Positions 56,453 to 64,000 of a stretch of DNA of 64,000 nt are shown piece after piece. Within the stretch, counting starts at the first letter, position 1, and each line of letters starts with the position of its first letter. Under the pieces are notes generated by a model. The model was not told the DNA's origin. It saw only the letters and a list, made by a program, of their open reading frames with translations, and ran no database searches. This DNA is from Bacteroides mediterraneensis (lineage in GTDB: Bacteria; Bacteroidota; Bacteroidia; Bacteroidales; Bacteroidaceae): assembly GCF_025993685.1 (NCBI RefSeq), contig NZ_DAJPEN010000001.1:1922001-1986000 (forward strand), written 5' to 3'. The position numbers were made by a program, and so were the translations under genes.

Positions 56453-57805
56453 TTAACACATTTCACGGCGGAGCATGTCGAGTCCGTCACGTACGATACG
56501 CTGCAATTCCATTTTTGAAGAGCAGACAAATTCACACAAGGCAAAATCTTCTGGAGCCACCTCATAGATACCAAGTGCTTCCATACGGTCGATGTCGCCC
56601 GCAATGATAGCCTTAATCAGGTATTCCGGCAGAATATCCATCGGAAGAACATGATCGTATTCGTTCGACATAATCATGTGGCGTTCACCACCCTTCACAC
56701 GTGCATCCAATACATATTCTTTCTTTTTGCCCATCATCCAGCTGAAATAAGAATGGCTGGTACTGAAGTCGTTCAGACGCGGCATAATCCAACCCAGCAT
56801 TTCGTGTACGTCGCTTCCTTCCGGAATCACTGTCACCTGGCTATGGAAAGCTCCCAGATAACCGTTGGCAGTAATCTGCTTGCCGGTCAACACGTTACCG
56901 CTGATATAGCGCAAAGCCTTACCTGTAGTTACATTGTTTGCAAATACACCGGTCAGCAGTGCACCTACTTTCAGTTTCACATAAGCAGGTTTCAACACTT
57001 CGGAACCGGTTACAGCTACCGTACGGGTTAAATCCACACGACCTGTATTAAACAGACGGCCAATAAAAATCACAGCCTGTGGATCAATGGTCCAAACGGT
57101 TTCACCTTTATTCACCGGAGCGATATGGTTGATTTGCACCCCCACATTACCAGCAGGATGAGGCCCGTCAAACACATTGATTTCTACATTCTTCGCCTGT
57201 GTCAAAGCCGGTGATTTCTGTTTTACGCTGATACTCAAGTAAGTCTTGGCAATCTTAGCCAAGGCATCCAATCCAGTCTGGAAATTTGCCTCTTCCCCTG
57301 CGAGGGCGAATTCAAACTCAGGCGCCAGCGGATTCGTATCGAAAGCAGAAACAAAGATGGCACGAGGTGCGACCGTCGGGTCTGCAATCACATCGTACGG
57401 ACGCTGACGGATAAATGCGAATAAACCGGCATTCAGCAGCGCTTCCTTTACAGCAGCCCCATCGAGTGCACCTACGCTCTTCTTGCCAAATTCTTCGAAA
57501 TCCTGTTCCGTAGCAGCCTGTACGGTAATGCTCATCACCTTACGTCTTGCTCCACGCTCTACGCTTGTTACTACGCCACTTACCGGCGAAACAAATTTCA
57601 CTTCTGGATGATTCTTGTCTACAAACAAGGGTCCTCCGGCCATGACATATTCCTGCTCTTTCACGACTACTTTCGGAGTTACGCCTGTAAAATCATCGGG
57701 ACACAGTGAATAGAATCCCGGCTCTTTCACAGCCACCACCTCTGCAGCAGCCTTGCCTTTCAGGTTTATGTCTAAGCCTTTACGCAATTTAATTAAATTT
57801 GCCAT
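56453..57805 (-). CDS. nqrA: Na+-translocating NADH:quinone reductase subunit A
   Basis: The 450-residue cytoplasmic subunit begins ANLIKLRKGLDINLKGKAAA and includes DKNHPEVKFVSPVSGVVTSV (biotinyl/lipoyl-like barrel) and RPYDVIADPTVAPRAIFVSA. The C-terminal segment EYDHVLPMDILPEYLIKAII and the Cys-containing EFVCSSKMELQRIVRDGLD are typical. NqrA helps bind quinone. It opens the six-gene operon A-B-C-D-E-F, all minus strand with gaps of 14-36 nt. The complex oxidises NADH, reduces quinone and exports sodium. Confidence 0.97.
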   Translation of the reverse strand: MANLIKLRKGLDINLKGKAAAEVVAVKEPGFYSLCPDDFTGVTPKVVVKEQEYVMAGGPLFVDKNHPEVKFVSPVSGVVTSVERGARRKVMSITVQAATEQDFEEFGKKSVGALDGAAVKEALLNAGLFAFIRQRPYDVIADPTVAPRAIFVSAFDTNPLAPEFEFALAGEEANFQTGLDALAKIAKTYLSISVKQKSPALTQAKNVEINVFDGPHPAGNVGVQINHIAPVNKGETVWTIDPQAVIFIGRLFNTGRVDLTRTVAVTGSEVLKPAYVKLKVGALLTGVFANNVTTGKALRYISGNVLTGKQITANGYLGAFHSQVTVIPEGSDVHEMLGWIMPRLNDFSTSHSYFSWMMGKKKEYVLDARVKGGERHMIMSNEYDHVLPMDILPEYLIKAIIAGDIDRMEALGIYEVAPEDFALCEFVCSSKMELQRIVRDGLDMLRREMC

Positions 57806-57840
57806 GTTAGGTTATAAAAAATGGTTTTCTATTTTGCGTG

Positions 57841-57848
57841 CAAAATTA
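57841..57848 (-). promoter_or_regulatory. Promoter -7 element of the nqr operon
   Basis: On the minus strand TAATTTTG matches TAnnTTTG, 36 nt ahead of the nqrA ATG. It lies directly after the SusCD terminator T-run. The -33 box is weak. Confidence 0.45.
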
Positions 57849-57870
57849 AATAAAAAAGAGGTGAAAAAAG

Positions 57871-57924
57871 AATATTTGCCCATCGAATTAGAGAAATATT
57901 TCTTTATATCGAAAGGCAAATATT
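57871..57924 (-). terminator. Terminator of the susC-susD pair
   Basis: A perfect 10-bp inverted repeat AATATTTGCC/GGCAAATATT (57871-57880, 57915-57924) with a 34-nt AT-rich loop is followed on the minus strand by CTTTTTTC. It separates susD from nqrA. Confidence 0.65.
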
Positions 57925-57978
57925 AAATAGATATGACAAAATGACGATTCTGCCATATAGAGAAAGCAAAAATTTGCT

Positions 57979-59610
57979 CTAATAACCTTTATGCTGATGT
58001 AGCTGAGAATTCATGTCAATGACTCTTTCCGGAATAGGGAATACCGTAGTATACCCGTTTTCCTCTCCAGGAAGTTGAGGGCGACAGCTGTACGAACGGG
58101 TAAAAACGCCAAAACGAATCATATCCTGACGTCTCCATCCTTCCCAGGCCAGCTCCATCATACGTTCCTTCAACAAATTTTCAAGTGTGGCAGGTCTTTC
58201 CTCCATCCTTGCCCTGCTACGTACCCGGTTCAATTCCATGTCCCCGTTTTCCCCATTGCGCACTTTGGCCTCACTCTGCATGAGCAACACATCTGCATAA
58301 CGGAAAAGAACGATATCATTATCCAGCAGTTTCCCATCTTTAAGAGCCGTAGGATCCACTTGATATTTCTTCATCCGTGCTCCAGCGGTCTTTTCCCAAG
58401 GCTTTCCTGAAACATCCAGGGCCACTTTCCAAGGCTCATACACCAAAGGAGTCACTCCATCATCCAGCACAATCTGACGCCCTTCCAAGTCTTTTACCGG
58501 CCCTGCAAAATAACAATCATCAAAACGAGCATCCATTTGTGGCGTGTCATAACCGAAAGTTTCCAGGACCTCTTTCGTGGCTGATGCACCATTTTCACCC
58601 CCCAATCCATAAGCCTTGGCATGGTTATAGTGCCGGGAACGGAACAAATAAACAAACTGGTTCGTATACAAAGTCTTGCTCATAGGAATCACGAATATAT
58701 TCTCTGTAGAGGATTCATTGAATACTGCAAAGTTCGCCGCATAGTCTGCTTCCAATTCATATCCGGCCATCGTAATTTTATCGCAATAATCACACACAGT
58801 TTGCCAAACATTCCGCTGCCTTCCGTCCACCTCGAAGACAAGTGATTTCCCGTCCGGTCTATGGCCATCAGTCCAGTCATCGTCAGCATATACTTCCGCA
58901 TTCAAAGCCAGTTTCGCCAACAGAAACCAAACTACAGGACGAGTGATTCTCCCATAATAAACGCCCGGCTGATTGCTTCGTTCCTCGCTCAAAAAAGGCT
59001 CCGATTCCATAAGCTCTTTCACTATGAATCCAAACACTTTAGACCGTTTTTCCTGAACTATATCTTCAAGTGCAGGAGTACTCTTTTCAATCAGAGGAAT
59101 CTCCCCGAAAAGGTCCATGATATAATAATAAAACAAGGCTCTTAACGCCCTCACCTCCGCCACAAAGGGAGTTACATTTTCCTCCGGATGTAACGTTGCA
59201 AAAGCCTGAATTTTTTCCAGCGAACTGTTACACAATATCACCGTACGATAAAGATACTCCCAAGTAGCATAAATAGCCTCGTTGTTTACTCCCCAACGAT
59301 GCAAGTATAACCCTTGCCAGAATCCTCCGTCATACCAGTCTCCTCCGCGAGTAGGCATCATTGCCTCATCCGTGGTAAAAGTATTCAGGTCGTACACCCC
59401 TCGCCCAGTACCTTGCAGCCCCTGACTGTCGGCATAACCTCCCACATAATTATACAGGGAAAGCACCCCGTTACGCTGTACGTCTGATAAGGTGGAATAA
59501 GCCGCCTCCTCATCCATCCGGTCCTTGGGTTCCTCTTCCAGATACGCACTGCAGGAAGCTCCTATAAGTAGAGAGATGGGTATAAAAATTAATTTATATA
59601 TTCCTTTCAT
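57979..59610 (-). CDS. SusD/RagB-family nutrient-binding lipoprotein
   Basis: The 543-residue protein has a lipobox Cys at residue 20 (LLIGASCSAYLEEEPKDRM). SusD features follow: the TPR-like helices around VTPFVAEVRALRALFYYYIM with the conserved DLFGEIPL, the segment RITRPVVWFLLAKLALNAEV, and the C-terminal LMQSEAKVRNGENGDMELNR and RMMELAWEGWRRQDMIRFG. SusD proteins bind glycans or peptides at the cell surface and act as a lid on their SusC channel. It lies 10 nt after the susC gene. No glycoside hydrolase, sigma or anti-sigma gene is adjacent, so the ligand is open. Confidence 0.93.
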   Translation of the reverse strand: MKGIYKLIFIPISLLIGASCSAYLEEEPKDRMDEEAAYSTLSDVQRNGVLSLYNYVGGYADSQGLQGTGRGVYDLNTFTTDEAMMPTRGGDWYDGGFWQGLYLHRWGVNNEAIYATWEYLYRTVILCNSSLEKIQAFATLHPEENVTPFVAEVRALRALFYYYIMDLFGEIPLIEKSTPALEDIVQEKRSKVFGFIVKELMESEPFLSEERSNQPGVYYGRITRPVVWFLLAKLALNAEVYADDDWTDGHRPDGKSLVFEVDGRQRNVWQTVCDYCDKITMAGYELEADYAANFAVFNESSTENIFVIPMSKTLYTNQFVYLFRSRHYNHAKAYGLGGENGASATKEVLETFGYDTPQMDARFDDCYFAGPVKDLEGRQIVLDDGVTPLVYEPWKVALDVSGKPWEKTAGARMKKYQVDPTALKDGKLLDNDIVLFRYADVLLMQSEAKVRNGENGDMELNRVRSRARMEERPATLENLLKERMMELAWEGWRRQDMIRFGVFTRSYSCRPQLPGEENGYTTVFPIPERVIDMNSQLHQHKGY

Positions 59611-59620
59611 AATAAATCGA

Positions 59621-62368
59621 TTAAAAGTTAAGACTTAGACTAACAATATAAGTTCTGGAAAGTGGATATGTACGCTTGTCATCCACTCCGAAAGTACCGT
59701 CTACCAGCGTGGAATTGATAAGCGGAGTCAGCCCTGAATACCCGGAAATGGTACCCAGATTATTAACCGTGAGAGCCAACCTTGCGCCATGCAAGAAACG
59801 CTGCTTACGAAGCGGGATATTCCACCCTACAGTCAGATAATCAAAATTCACATAGTCCCCGCTTTCCAGCCAGTAATCTGTGGCCGTCAGGTCCCGTATG
59901 TCCCGTGCCGGAGCCTCCGCCAACACATTGTAATCCGGCAGACTGTTCATGTTCATATACGTCAGAGCCGTTCCGTTATAAATCTTGTGCCCGAATGCCC
60001 CGTTAATCTGAAGTGACACATCGAAACGCTTGTAACGGAAGCTGATATTCGAACCCAGTAAAGTCTTGGGAGTAGCCTGCCCAGCCACATACCGGTCTTC
60101 TCCATCCTCCAAGTTCACTCCTCCTCCATTCAGGTCGGCTATCTGGTAAACATACCCCCCGTTCCCATCCGAAACGAGTCCCTCGCAATGTGGCAAATAG
60201 AACACTCCCAACGGTTGTCCCACAATCTGGTACACGATATTGTTATACCCACCGTGCAGACCGGCACCATTCAAGCTTGCCAATGCTGTATATTGTGCCG
60301 CACTGACATATTCTCCTTCATACATACCGCTCAGCGACAGGAGCTTGTTGCGCTGGAATGTCACATTCGCATTAATATTCAATTCCATATCCTTGGTACG
60401 CAACGGAGTCAGACCAATGGAAAGCTCCATACCGCTGTTCCGCATGGAACCCAAATTGGCGAGCAGTTTGTTGTAAGCGAAAGGTGGCACACTCACATCA
60501 TACTGATATAGCATATCCCTTGTTTTAGAGAGGTAATAGTTCACCGAAAGCAAAAGACGATTCCCATAAAAGCCCATATCCACTCCCGCATTGAAAGTGG
60601 ATTTGACCTCCCATTTCAGATTCGGATTGACATTCTTCAAACTCTCATACGTTACCAATGGCGAATTACCTACCGGAGCTACTCCATTCGGACGTACCAG
60701 CGCCATGGTTGTGTATGAATCAATTCCTCCCTGATTACCGGCAAGTCCATACCCTACTCTTAGCTTCAGATTATCAATCCACCGGATATGTTTCATGAAC
60801 TCTTCCTGCGTCACATTCCAAGCCGCAGAAACTGACGGAAAAATGCCCCATTTATGTTTCCGTCCAAACTTGGAAGAGGCATCCGTACGCAAGTTTACCG
60901 TCCACACATAACGGTCATCATAGGTATAATTCACACGCCCCAGAAAAGACACCAGGTGCGGTTCCTCATAATAGGAACCAGTTCCCTCCCATGGACGCAA
61001 CGCCCCTCCCTGCAAGCTATGATAGCCCAGCTCATTCGACGAGAAATTGGTCGTCGTAGTATAAAAACCTTGGAAGCGGTCTTTTTCCGCCTCTCCCAGC
61101 GCCAGCACATCCAGGAAATGAGCCCCAAACCGCTTCTGATAGGTTAGCATCAAATTTCCCAATAAAGATTCCGCCTTCCGAGTGCCGCGATATGCCTGTC
61201 CGTTTCCCCACACCGTAGTAGGCAGAAACTGTGCATTTTCGGTTGTGCTATAAGTATAAGAACCGAACAACACCAGTTTCAGATCTTTCCACAAATGGAA
61301 AGTCAGACGGGCATGCGAGCTGAAATATGAGGTCTCTTCCCGGTTGTCCACGTCCATCCATGCCAGAGGATTTGTAATCTGGCTGGCAGTAGTAATCTGG
61401 TCCCATCCTCCGGTAAGCGGATCAGGAAAATCCGGAAAGGTCGGATTAAATGCGGCTGCCGAATAAAATGTTTTCTGCAAATCGAACAACGTCCGGTCCC
61501 GCTTCATCGAGCCGAATAATCCCAATTCACAGTCAATCAGCCCGTCAAGCATCTTCTGCGACATATTCATATTGGCCGTAAACAGTTTCATTCCCTCATT
61601 CTGAATCACCCCTTCACGGTTTTGGAAACCTAAGGACACCCTATAGTTGGAAGCCTCTCCGCCTCCGTAAAACGCAATATTATGATTCTGTTGTAAACCC
61701 GTCCGTTCGATAGCCTTCTGAAAATCCGTATCATATCCTTTATCGAGAATACTCCACCCACGCTCTGCCGCCAAACGGCGATATTCTGCCCCCGACAACA
61801 TATCCAATCTACGATAAGCATGTGAGATGCCAAAACTGCCATTGTAATTGACACGGGTCTTTCCAGCCCGACCCTTTTTGGTCACAATATTGATTACACC
61901 GGATGCCCCACGGGAACCATACTGAGCCGTTTCTGAGGCATCCTTCAGAATAGTGAAAGACTCTATATCAGCAGGATACACCGATGCCAGCATAGTCAAA
62001 TCACCCAATACCCCATCCACAATAATCAGCGGATCGTTTCCGCTGGTCAACGAAGTCGTACCTCGCAAACGTACGGATTCCAAGGCCGCCATTCCATTGT
62101 TGCTCTTCAGGATAGTAAGTCCCGACACACGCCCCTGAATAGCCTCCAGCGGATTAGTAATCAGTTCTCTGTTCATCTGCTTTTCCGTAATCTGTTCCAC
62201 GGACCCAGAAATATTCTTTAAACTTCCACGAGCATATCCGATGGTATAAACAGAATCAGGAGGTAACTCGTTCTCATTCTGGTTTTGTGCGTAAAGAGGT
62301 ACTCCGCCCAGACACCCCCAAAACAGGAGACCACAAAATACGCGAGAAACCGGTCGTATCTCATCCAT
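59621..62368 (-). CDS. SusC/RagA-family TonB-dependent transporter, short form
   Basis: From ATG 62368 (MDEIRPVSRVFCGLLFWGCL) this is 915 residues with a signal peptide ending PLYAQ. The plug starts soon after: SVYTIGYARGSLKNISGSVE, PLEAIQGRVSGLTILKSNNG, the SusC-type DPLIIVDGVLGDLTMLASVY and the ILKDASETAQYGSRGASGVINIVT motif. The N-terminal carboxypeptidase-like domain that many SusC proteins carry before the plug is absent. The 22-strand barrel makes up the rest and ends in RTYIVSLSLNF. An upstream in-frame ATG at 62416 lies within a terminator hairpin and is unlikely. It forms a pair with the SusD gene and follows the peptidase gene. Confidence 0.93.
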   Translation of the reverse strand: MDEIRPVSRVFCGLLFWGCLGGVPLYAQNQNENELPPDSVYTIGYARGSLKNISGSVEQITEKQMNRELITNPLEAIQGRVSGLTILKSNNGMAALESVRLRGTTSLTSGNDPLIIVDGVLGDLTMLASVYPADIESFTILKDASETAQYGSRGASGVINIVTKKGRAGKTRVNYNGSFGISHAYRRLDMLSGAEYRRLAAERGWSILDKGYDTDFQKAIERTGLQQNHNIAFYGGGEASNYRVSLGFQNREGVIQNEGMKLFTANMNMSQKMLDGLIDCELGLFGSMKRDRTLFDLQKTFYSAAAFNPTFPDFPDPLTGGWDQITTASQITNPLAWMDVDNREETSYFSSHARLTFHLWKDLKLVLFGSYTYSTTENAQFLPTTVWGNGQAYRGTRKAESLLGNLMLTYQKRFGAHFLDVLALGEAEKDRFQGFYTTTTNFSSNELGYHSLQGGALRPWEGTGSYYEEPHLVSFLGRVNYTYDDRYVWTVNLRTDASSKFGRKHKWGIFPSVSAAWNVTQEEFMKHIRWIDNLKLRVGYGLAGNQGGIDSYTTMALVRPNGVAPVGNSPLVTYESLKNVNPNLKWEVKSTFNAGVDMGFYGNRLLLSVNYYLSKTRDMLYQYDVSVPPFAYNKLLANLGSMRNSGMELSIGLTPLRTKDMELNINANVTFQRNKLLSLSGMYEGEYVSAAQYTALASLNGAGLHGGYNNIVYQIVGQPLGVFYLPHCEGLVSDGNGGYVYQIADLNGGGVNLEDGEDRYVAGQATPKTLLGSNISFRYKRFDVSLQINGAFGHKIYNGTALTYMNMNSLPDYNVLAEAPARDIRDLTATDYWLESGDYVNFDYLTVGWNIPLRKQRFLHGARLALTVNNLGTISGYSGLTPLINSTLVDGTFGVDDKRTYPLSRTYIVSLSLNF

Positions 62369-62396
62369 AGCAAAATCATTTAAGGTTAAAAACAAA

Positions 62397-62430
62397 AAGG
62401 CGTGAAGATATTTCAATATCTCCCCGCCTT
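62397..62430 (-). terminator. Terminator of the C1 peptidase gene
   Basis: AAGGCG...CGCCTT with an inner GATATT/AATATC stem and two mismatches forms a hairpin, followed on the minus strand by TTTTTGTTTTT. It lies between the peptidase stop and the susC start, so susC should have its own promoter, which I could not identify. Confidence 0.7.
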
Positions 62431-62509
62431 GTCCACAACATTCTTTTCACAAAGAAAAGATTTTTTCCGCGATAAAACAAGTCCTTCGACTGGTTATTTC
62501 AGCATTTGG

Positions 62510-63904
62510 TCATTTTTCCTCTGCAAACATCGGATCCCAAGCTGGAAGCTGTATAGGCTTCTGCTTGAAAATATCCAGTACCTTTTTCGGCACATATTTG
62601 GTTTCCAGCACCAAACGGAACATGTATTCATTGAACCACTCATCGGTCATAATCAGATGCCCCTGATAACCGGCAGAAGCTCCCCAGCTGTTTTCCACCA
62701 TCCATTTTTTCGGCTTTCCATTTTCATCCAAGTCAACAGCCATCAGTGTCATAGCATGAGCCGACATACTGGCAAAAGTCTGAATACGCTGTTTCTTGTC
62801 CATACCGAAAGTCGTCCCCATCAACGAGCCGAAATCATAATTATTCACATCCAGCAGTCCACGCTTGCTGTCCAACTGGGTCACATCGCTGGAAAAATAC
62901 ATCCGGGTACTGTCTTTCAGGGAAGCGATGGCCATCTCCTTGATTTCCTCCACCGGCAGATTCACATACGTCCAGTTCTTACCATCGTAACAATGACGGT
63001 CGTACGCTATTTCATAACACTTATAATACTCACGCGACGGATCATTCATCACCATCACGTAATTAGTCAGCAAGTTCTTGTCGCCATATTTTTCCAGAAA
63101 AGTCATCGGTGTATGATGTTCCGTTGCCACCACATTGCCTTTGCTGTCCTTACGTACATAATCGAACGAAGTCGGCGGTACACCCAGTGTCAGCACCAGC
63201 ATCCGGTAGACCGTACCCAACATCTCTTCTTTCCGTTGTTCAATGATTGCCGTTTTTTCTCCCTTTGCCGACAAATCTCTCAGTTCCAATCCGAACTCCT
63301 TCAATTTCAATCCAATCAAAGACGACATGTAACTGGTGTGCTCACTGCTGTATGTTTCCGGCATAGCTTCCTTAGGTACCAATCCATATTTCGATACAAT
63401 ATCGGCTACCCCCGTAAAGGTCCCCCCATCGCTCAACGGATGTTTGAACAGCCATTCCACCGTCTGGTTACTCATCGGTTTTCCAGCCGTTTCAATTACC
63501 CCTTGCAGAAACAGATTCGATTTCTCCAGCTGGTCCCAAAAGAAACAATACACCTGTGAGAATTCCAATCCAGGCAAATCATATTTGGCAATAGCCTTGG
63601 CACGCATCACATTCAGTCCCGTAAACAGCCAGCAACGGCCCGATGACTGCTGGTCGGTAATTCCCTTTGATTCCACCTTGATGGAAAAATCCGTATTCAC
63701 CGCTTGCTGGTTTGCCTGGTTTAATGCCAATTCCTTGATGCTGGTACCTCCCATGGCATTGCGCAAAGCCTTGTCGGCAACCGTATTCTGATAACTACTC
63801 TGAATTTTCTTCAGCATGTCGGGAGAAATCCCCCCTTCTTGCGCCTGCAATGCCAGCCCGAAAGCCAGCAGACAGGCAGCCAATGTTACGTGTTTCTGGT
63901 TCAT
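62510..63904 (-). CDS. Secreted C1B aminopeptidase (bleomycin hydrolase family)
   Basis: The 464-residue papain-like protein has a signal peptide (MNQKHVTLAACLLAFGLALQ, cleavage near LQAQ), so unlike most PepC enzymes it is exported. The catalytic Cys is in DQQSSGRCWLFTGLNVMRAK near residue 92. The His is in MSAHAMTLMAVDLDE near residue 383, and the Asn is in MVENSWGASAGYQGH near 405. Family C1B enzymes form hexameric self-compartmentalised aminopeptidases. It lies directly upstream of the susC/susD pair but has its own terminator. A role in peptide nutrition with that pair is possible. Confidence 0.93.
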   Translation of the reverse strand: MNQKHVTLAACLLAFGLALQAQEGGISPDMLKKIQSSYQNTVADKALRNAMGGTSIKELALNQANQQAVNTDFSIKVESKGITDQQSSGRCWLFTGLNVMRAKAIAKYDLPGLEFSQVYCFFWDQLEKSNLFLQGVIETAGKPMSNQTVEWLFKHPLSDGGTFTGVADIVSKYGLVPKEAMPETYSSEHTSYMSSLIGLKLKEFGLELRDLSAKGEKTAIIEQRKEEMLGTVYRMLVLTLGVPPTSFDYVRKDSKGNVVATEHHTPMTFLEKYGDKNLLTNYVMVMNDPSREYYKCYEIAYDRHCYDGKNWTYVNLPVEEIKEMAIASLKDSTRMYFSSDVTQLDSKRGLLDVNNYDFGSLMGTTFGMDKKQRIQTFASMSAHAMTLMAVDLDENGKPKKWMVENSWGASAGYQGHLIMTDEWFNEYMFRLVLETKYVPKKVLDIFKQKPIQLPAWDPMFAEEK

Positions 63905-63932
63905 TCTTTTATGGTTTTAATGAAAATGATTC

Positions 63933-64000
63933 TTAGTCTTTTTTCGCCGGACGCACAATCTTGTAGCCGATGCACGCCACAAAAATACTCATCAGCGGGC
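63933..64000 (-). CDS. C-terminal end of a membrane-type protein (partial)
   Basis: A leftward reading frame enters from beyond position 64000 and stops at 63933. The visible tail reads PLMSIFVACIGYKIVRPAKK plus a final Asp, a hydrophobic segment followed by a short basic end, like the last helix of a transporter or other inner membrane protein. It ends 28 nt before the peptidase start, so they may share a transcript. Family cannot be told. Confidence 0.5.
   Translation of the reverse strand, partial: PLMSIFVACIGYKIVRPAKKD

Noticed and set aside
62369..62416. Upstream ATG of the susC gene at 62416
   Set aside because: It lies within the terminator hairpin of the peptidase gene and puts 16 extra residues before a complete signal peptide.
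1..64000. tRNA, rRNA, prophage or integrative element
   Set aside because: I looked for tRNA-like cloverleaf arms, integrases and phage structural genes and found none.

Overview
The window reads as chromosomal core sequence from a gut-type member of the Bacteroidales, of the Bacteroides/Phocaeicola kind. The evidence is a SusC/SusD pair, a full nqrABCDEF operon, DUF3127, DUF4286 and DUF4293 proteins, a BACON-domain lipoprotein, a Rho factor with a long Asn-rich insertion, and start sites without Shine-Dalgarno sequences. Repeated matches to the Bacteroides promoter (TTTG, about 19 nt, TAnnTTTG) lie in front of many genes. I do not name a species. I saw no tRNA, rRNA, insertion sequence, phage or CRISPR array.

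Layout. 1-1.2 kb: end of a CsgG-type secretion lipoprotein locus. 1.35-4.1 kb: pyruvate phosphate dikinase with a consensus promoter and two operator-like palindromes. 4.3-7.4 kb: two RNA-modification enzymes and a HAD hydrolase. 7.4-12.9 kb: a leftward cluster (transglutaminase-like protein, metallo-hydrolase, VOC protein, DUF3805/3806 protein, ABC-F ATPase). 13-16.1 kb: RidA, Rho and a DUF3127 protein. 16.3-24.6 kb: a tight seven-gene rightward operon (dnaN, a DnaQ-type exonuclease, coaBC, recN, rlmB, a TPR protein with a protease-like domain that has lost catalytic residues, and an FMN oxidoreductase). 25-29.4 kb: a leftward operon (DUF4286, ruvC, type I pullulanase, twin-ATPase ABC protein). 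29.5-34.6 kb: NhaC antiporter, two unknown small proteins, DedA and an acyl-CoA ligase. 34.9-40.2 kb: BACON lipoprotein, AraC regulator, DMT transporter, lgt, folK and an ExoX-C-like protein. 40.3-43.5 kb: divergent uxaB/uxaC for hexuronate use. 43.6-50.6 kb: MBL protein, bamD-rpoZ-DUF4293, uvrB, an AGCS symporter and a small secreted protein. 50.9-57.8 kb: AraC regulator and the sodium-pumping NQR operon. 58-64 kb: SusD, SusC, a secreted bleomycin-hydrolase-type peptidase and the tail of one more gene.

The most striking item not explained by genes is a family of three intergenic arrays (7680-7783, 34644-34747, 49941-50044). Each is built of exactly five 16-bp near-palindromes at an exact 22-bp pitch. 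The core is close to AAACGCACTTGCGTTT with 6-nt spacers. All three sit within 40 nt of a gene's 3' end. Inside the palindrome arms the unit differences are transitions that leave a G-U pair on one strand. The units may act as RNA hairpins (stacked terminators or stabilisers) or as a helically phased protein-binding array; the sequence alone does not decide. I know of no described family that matches, but I could not search for one.
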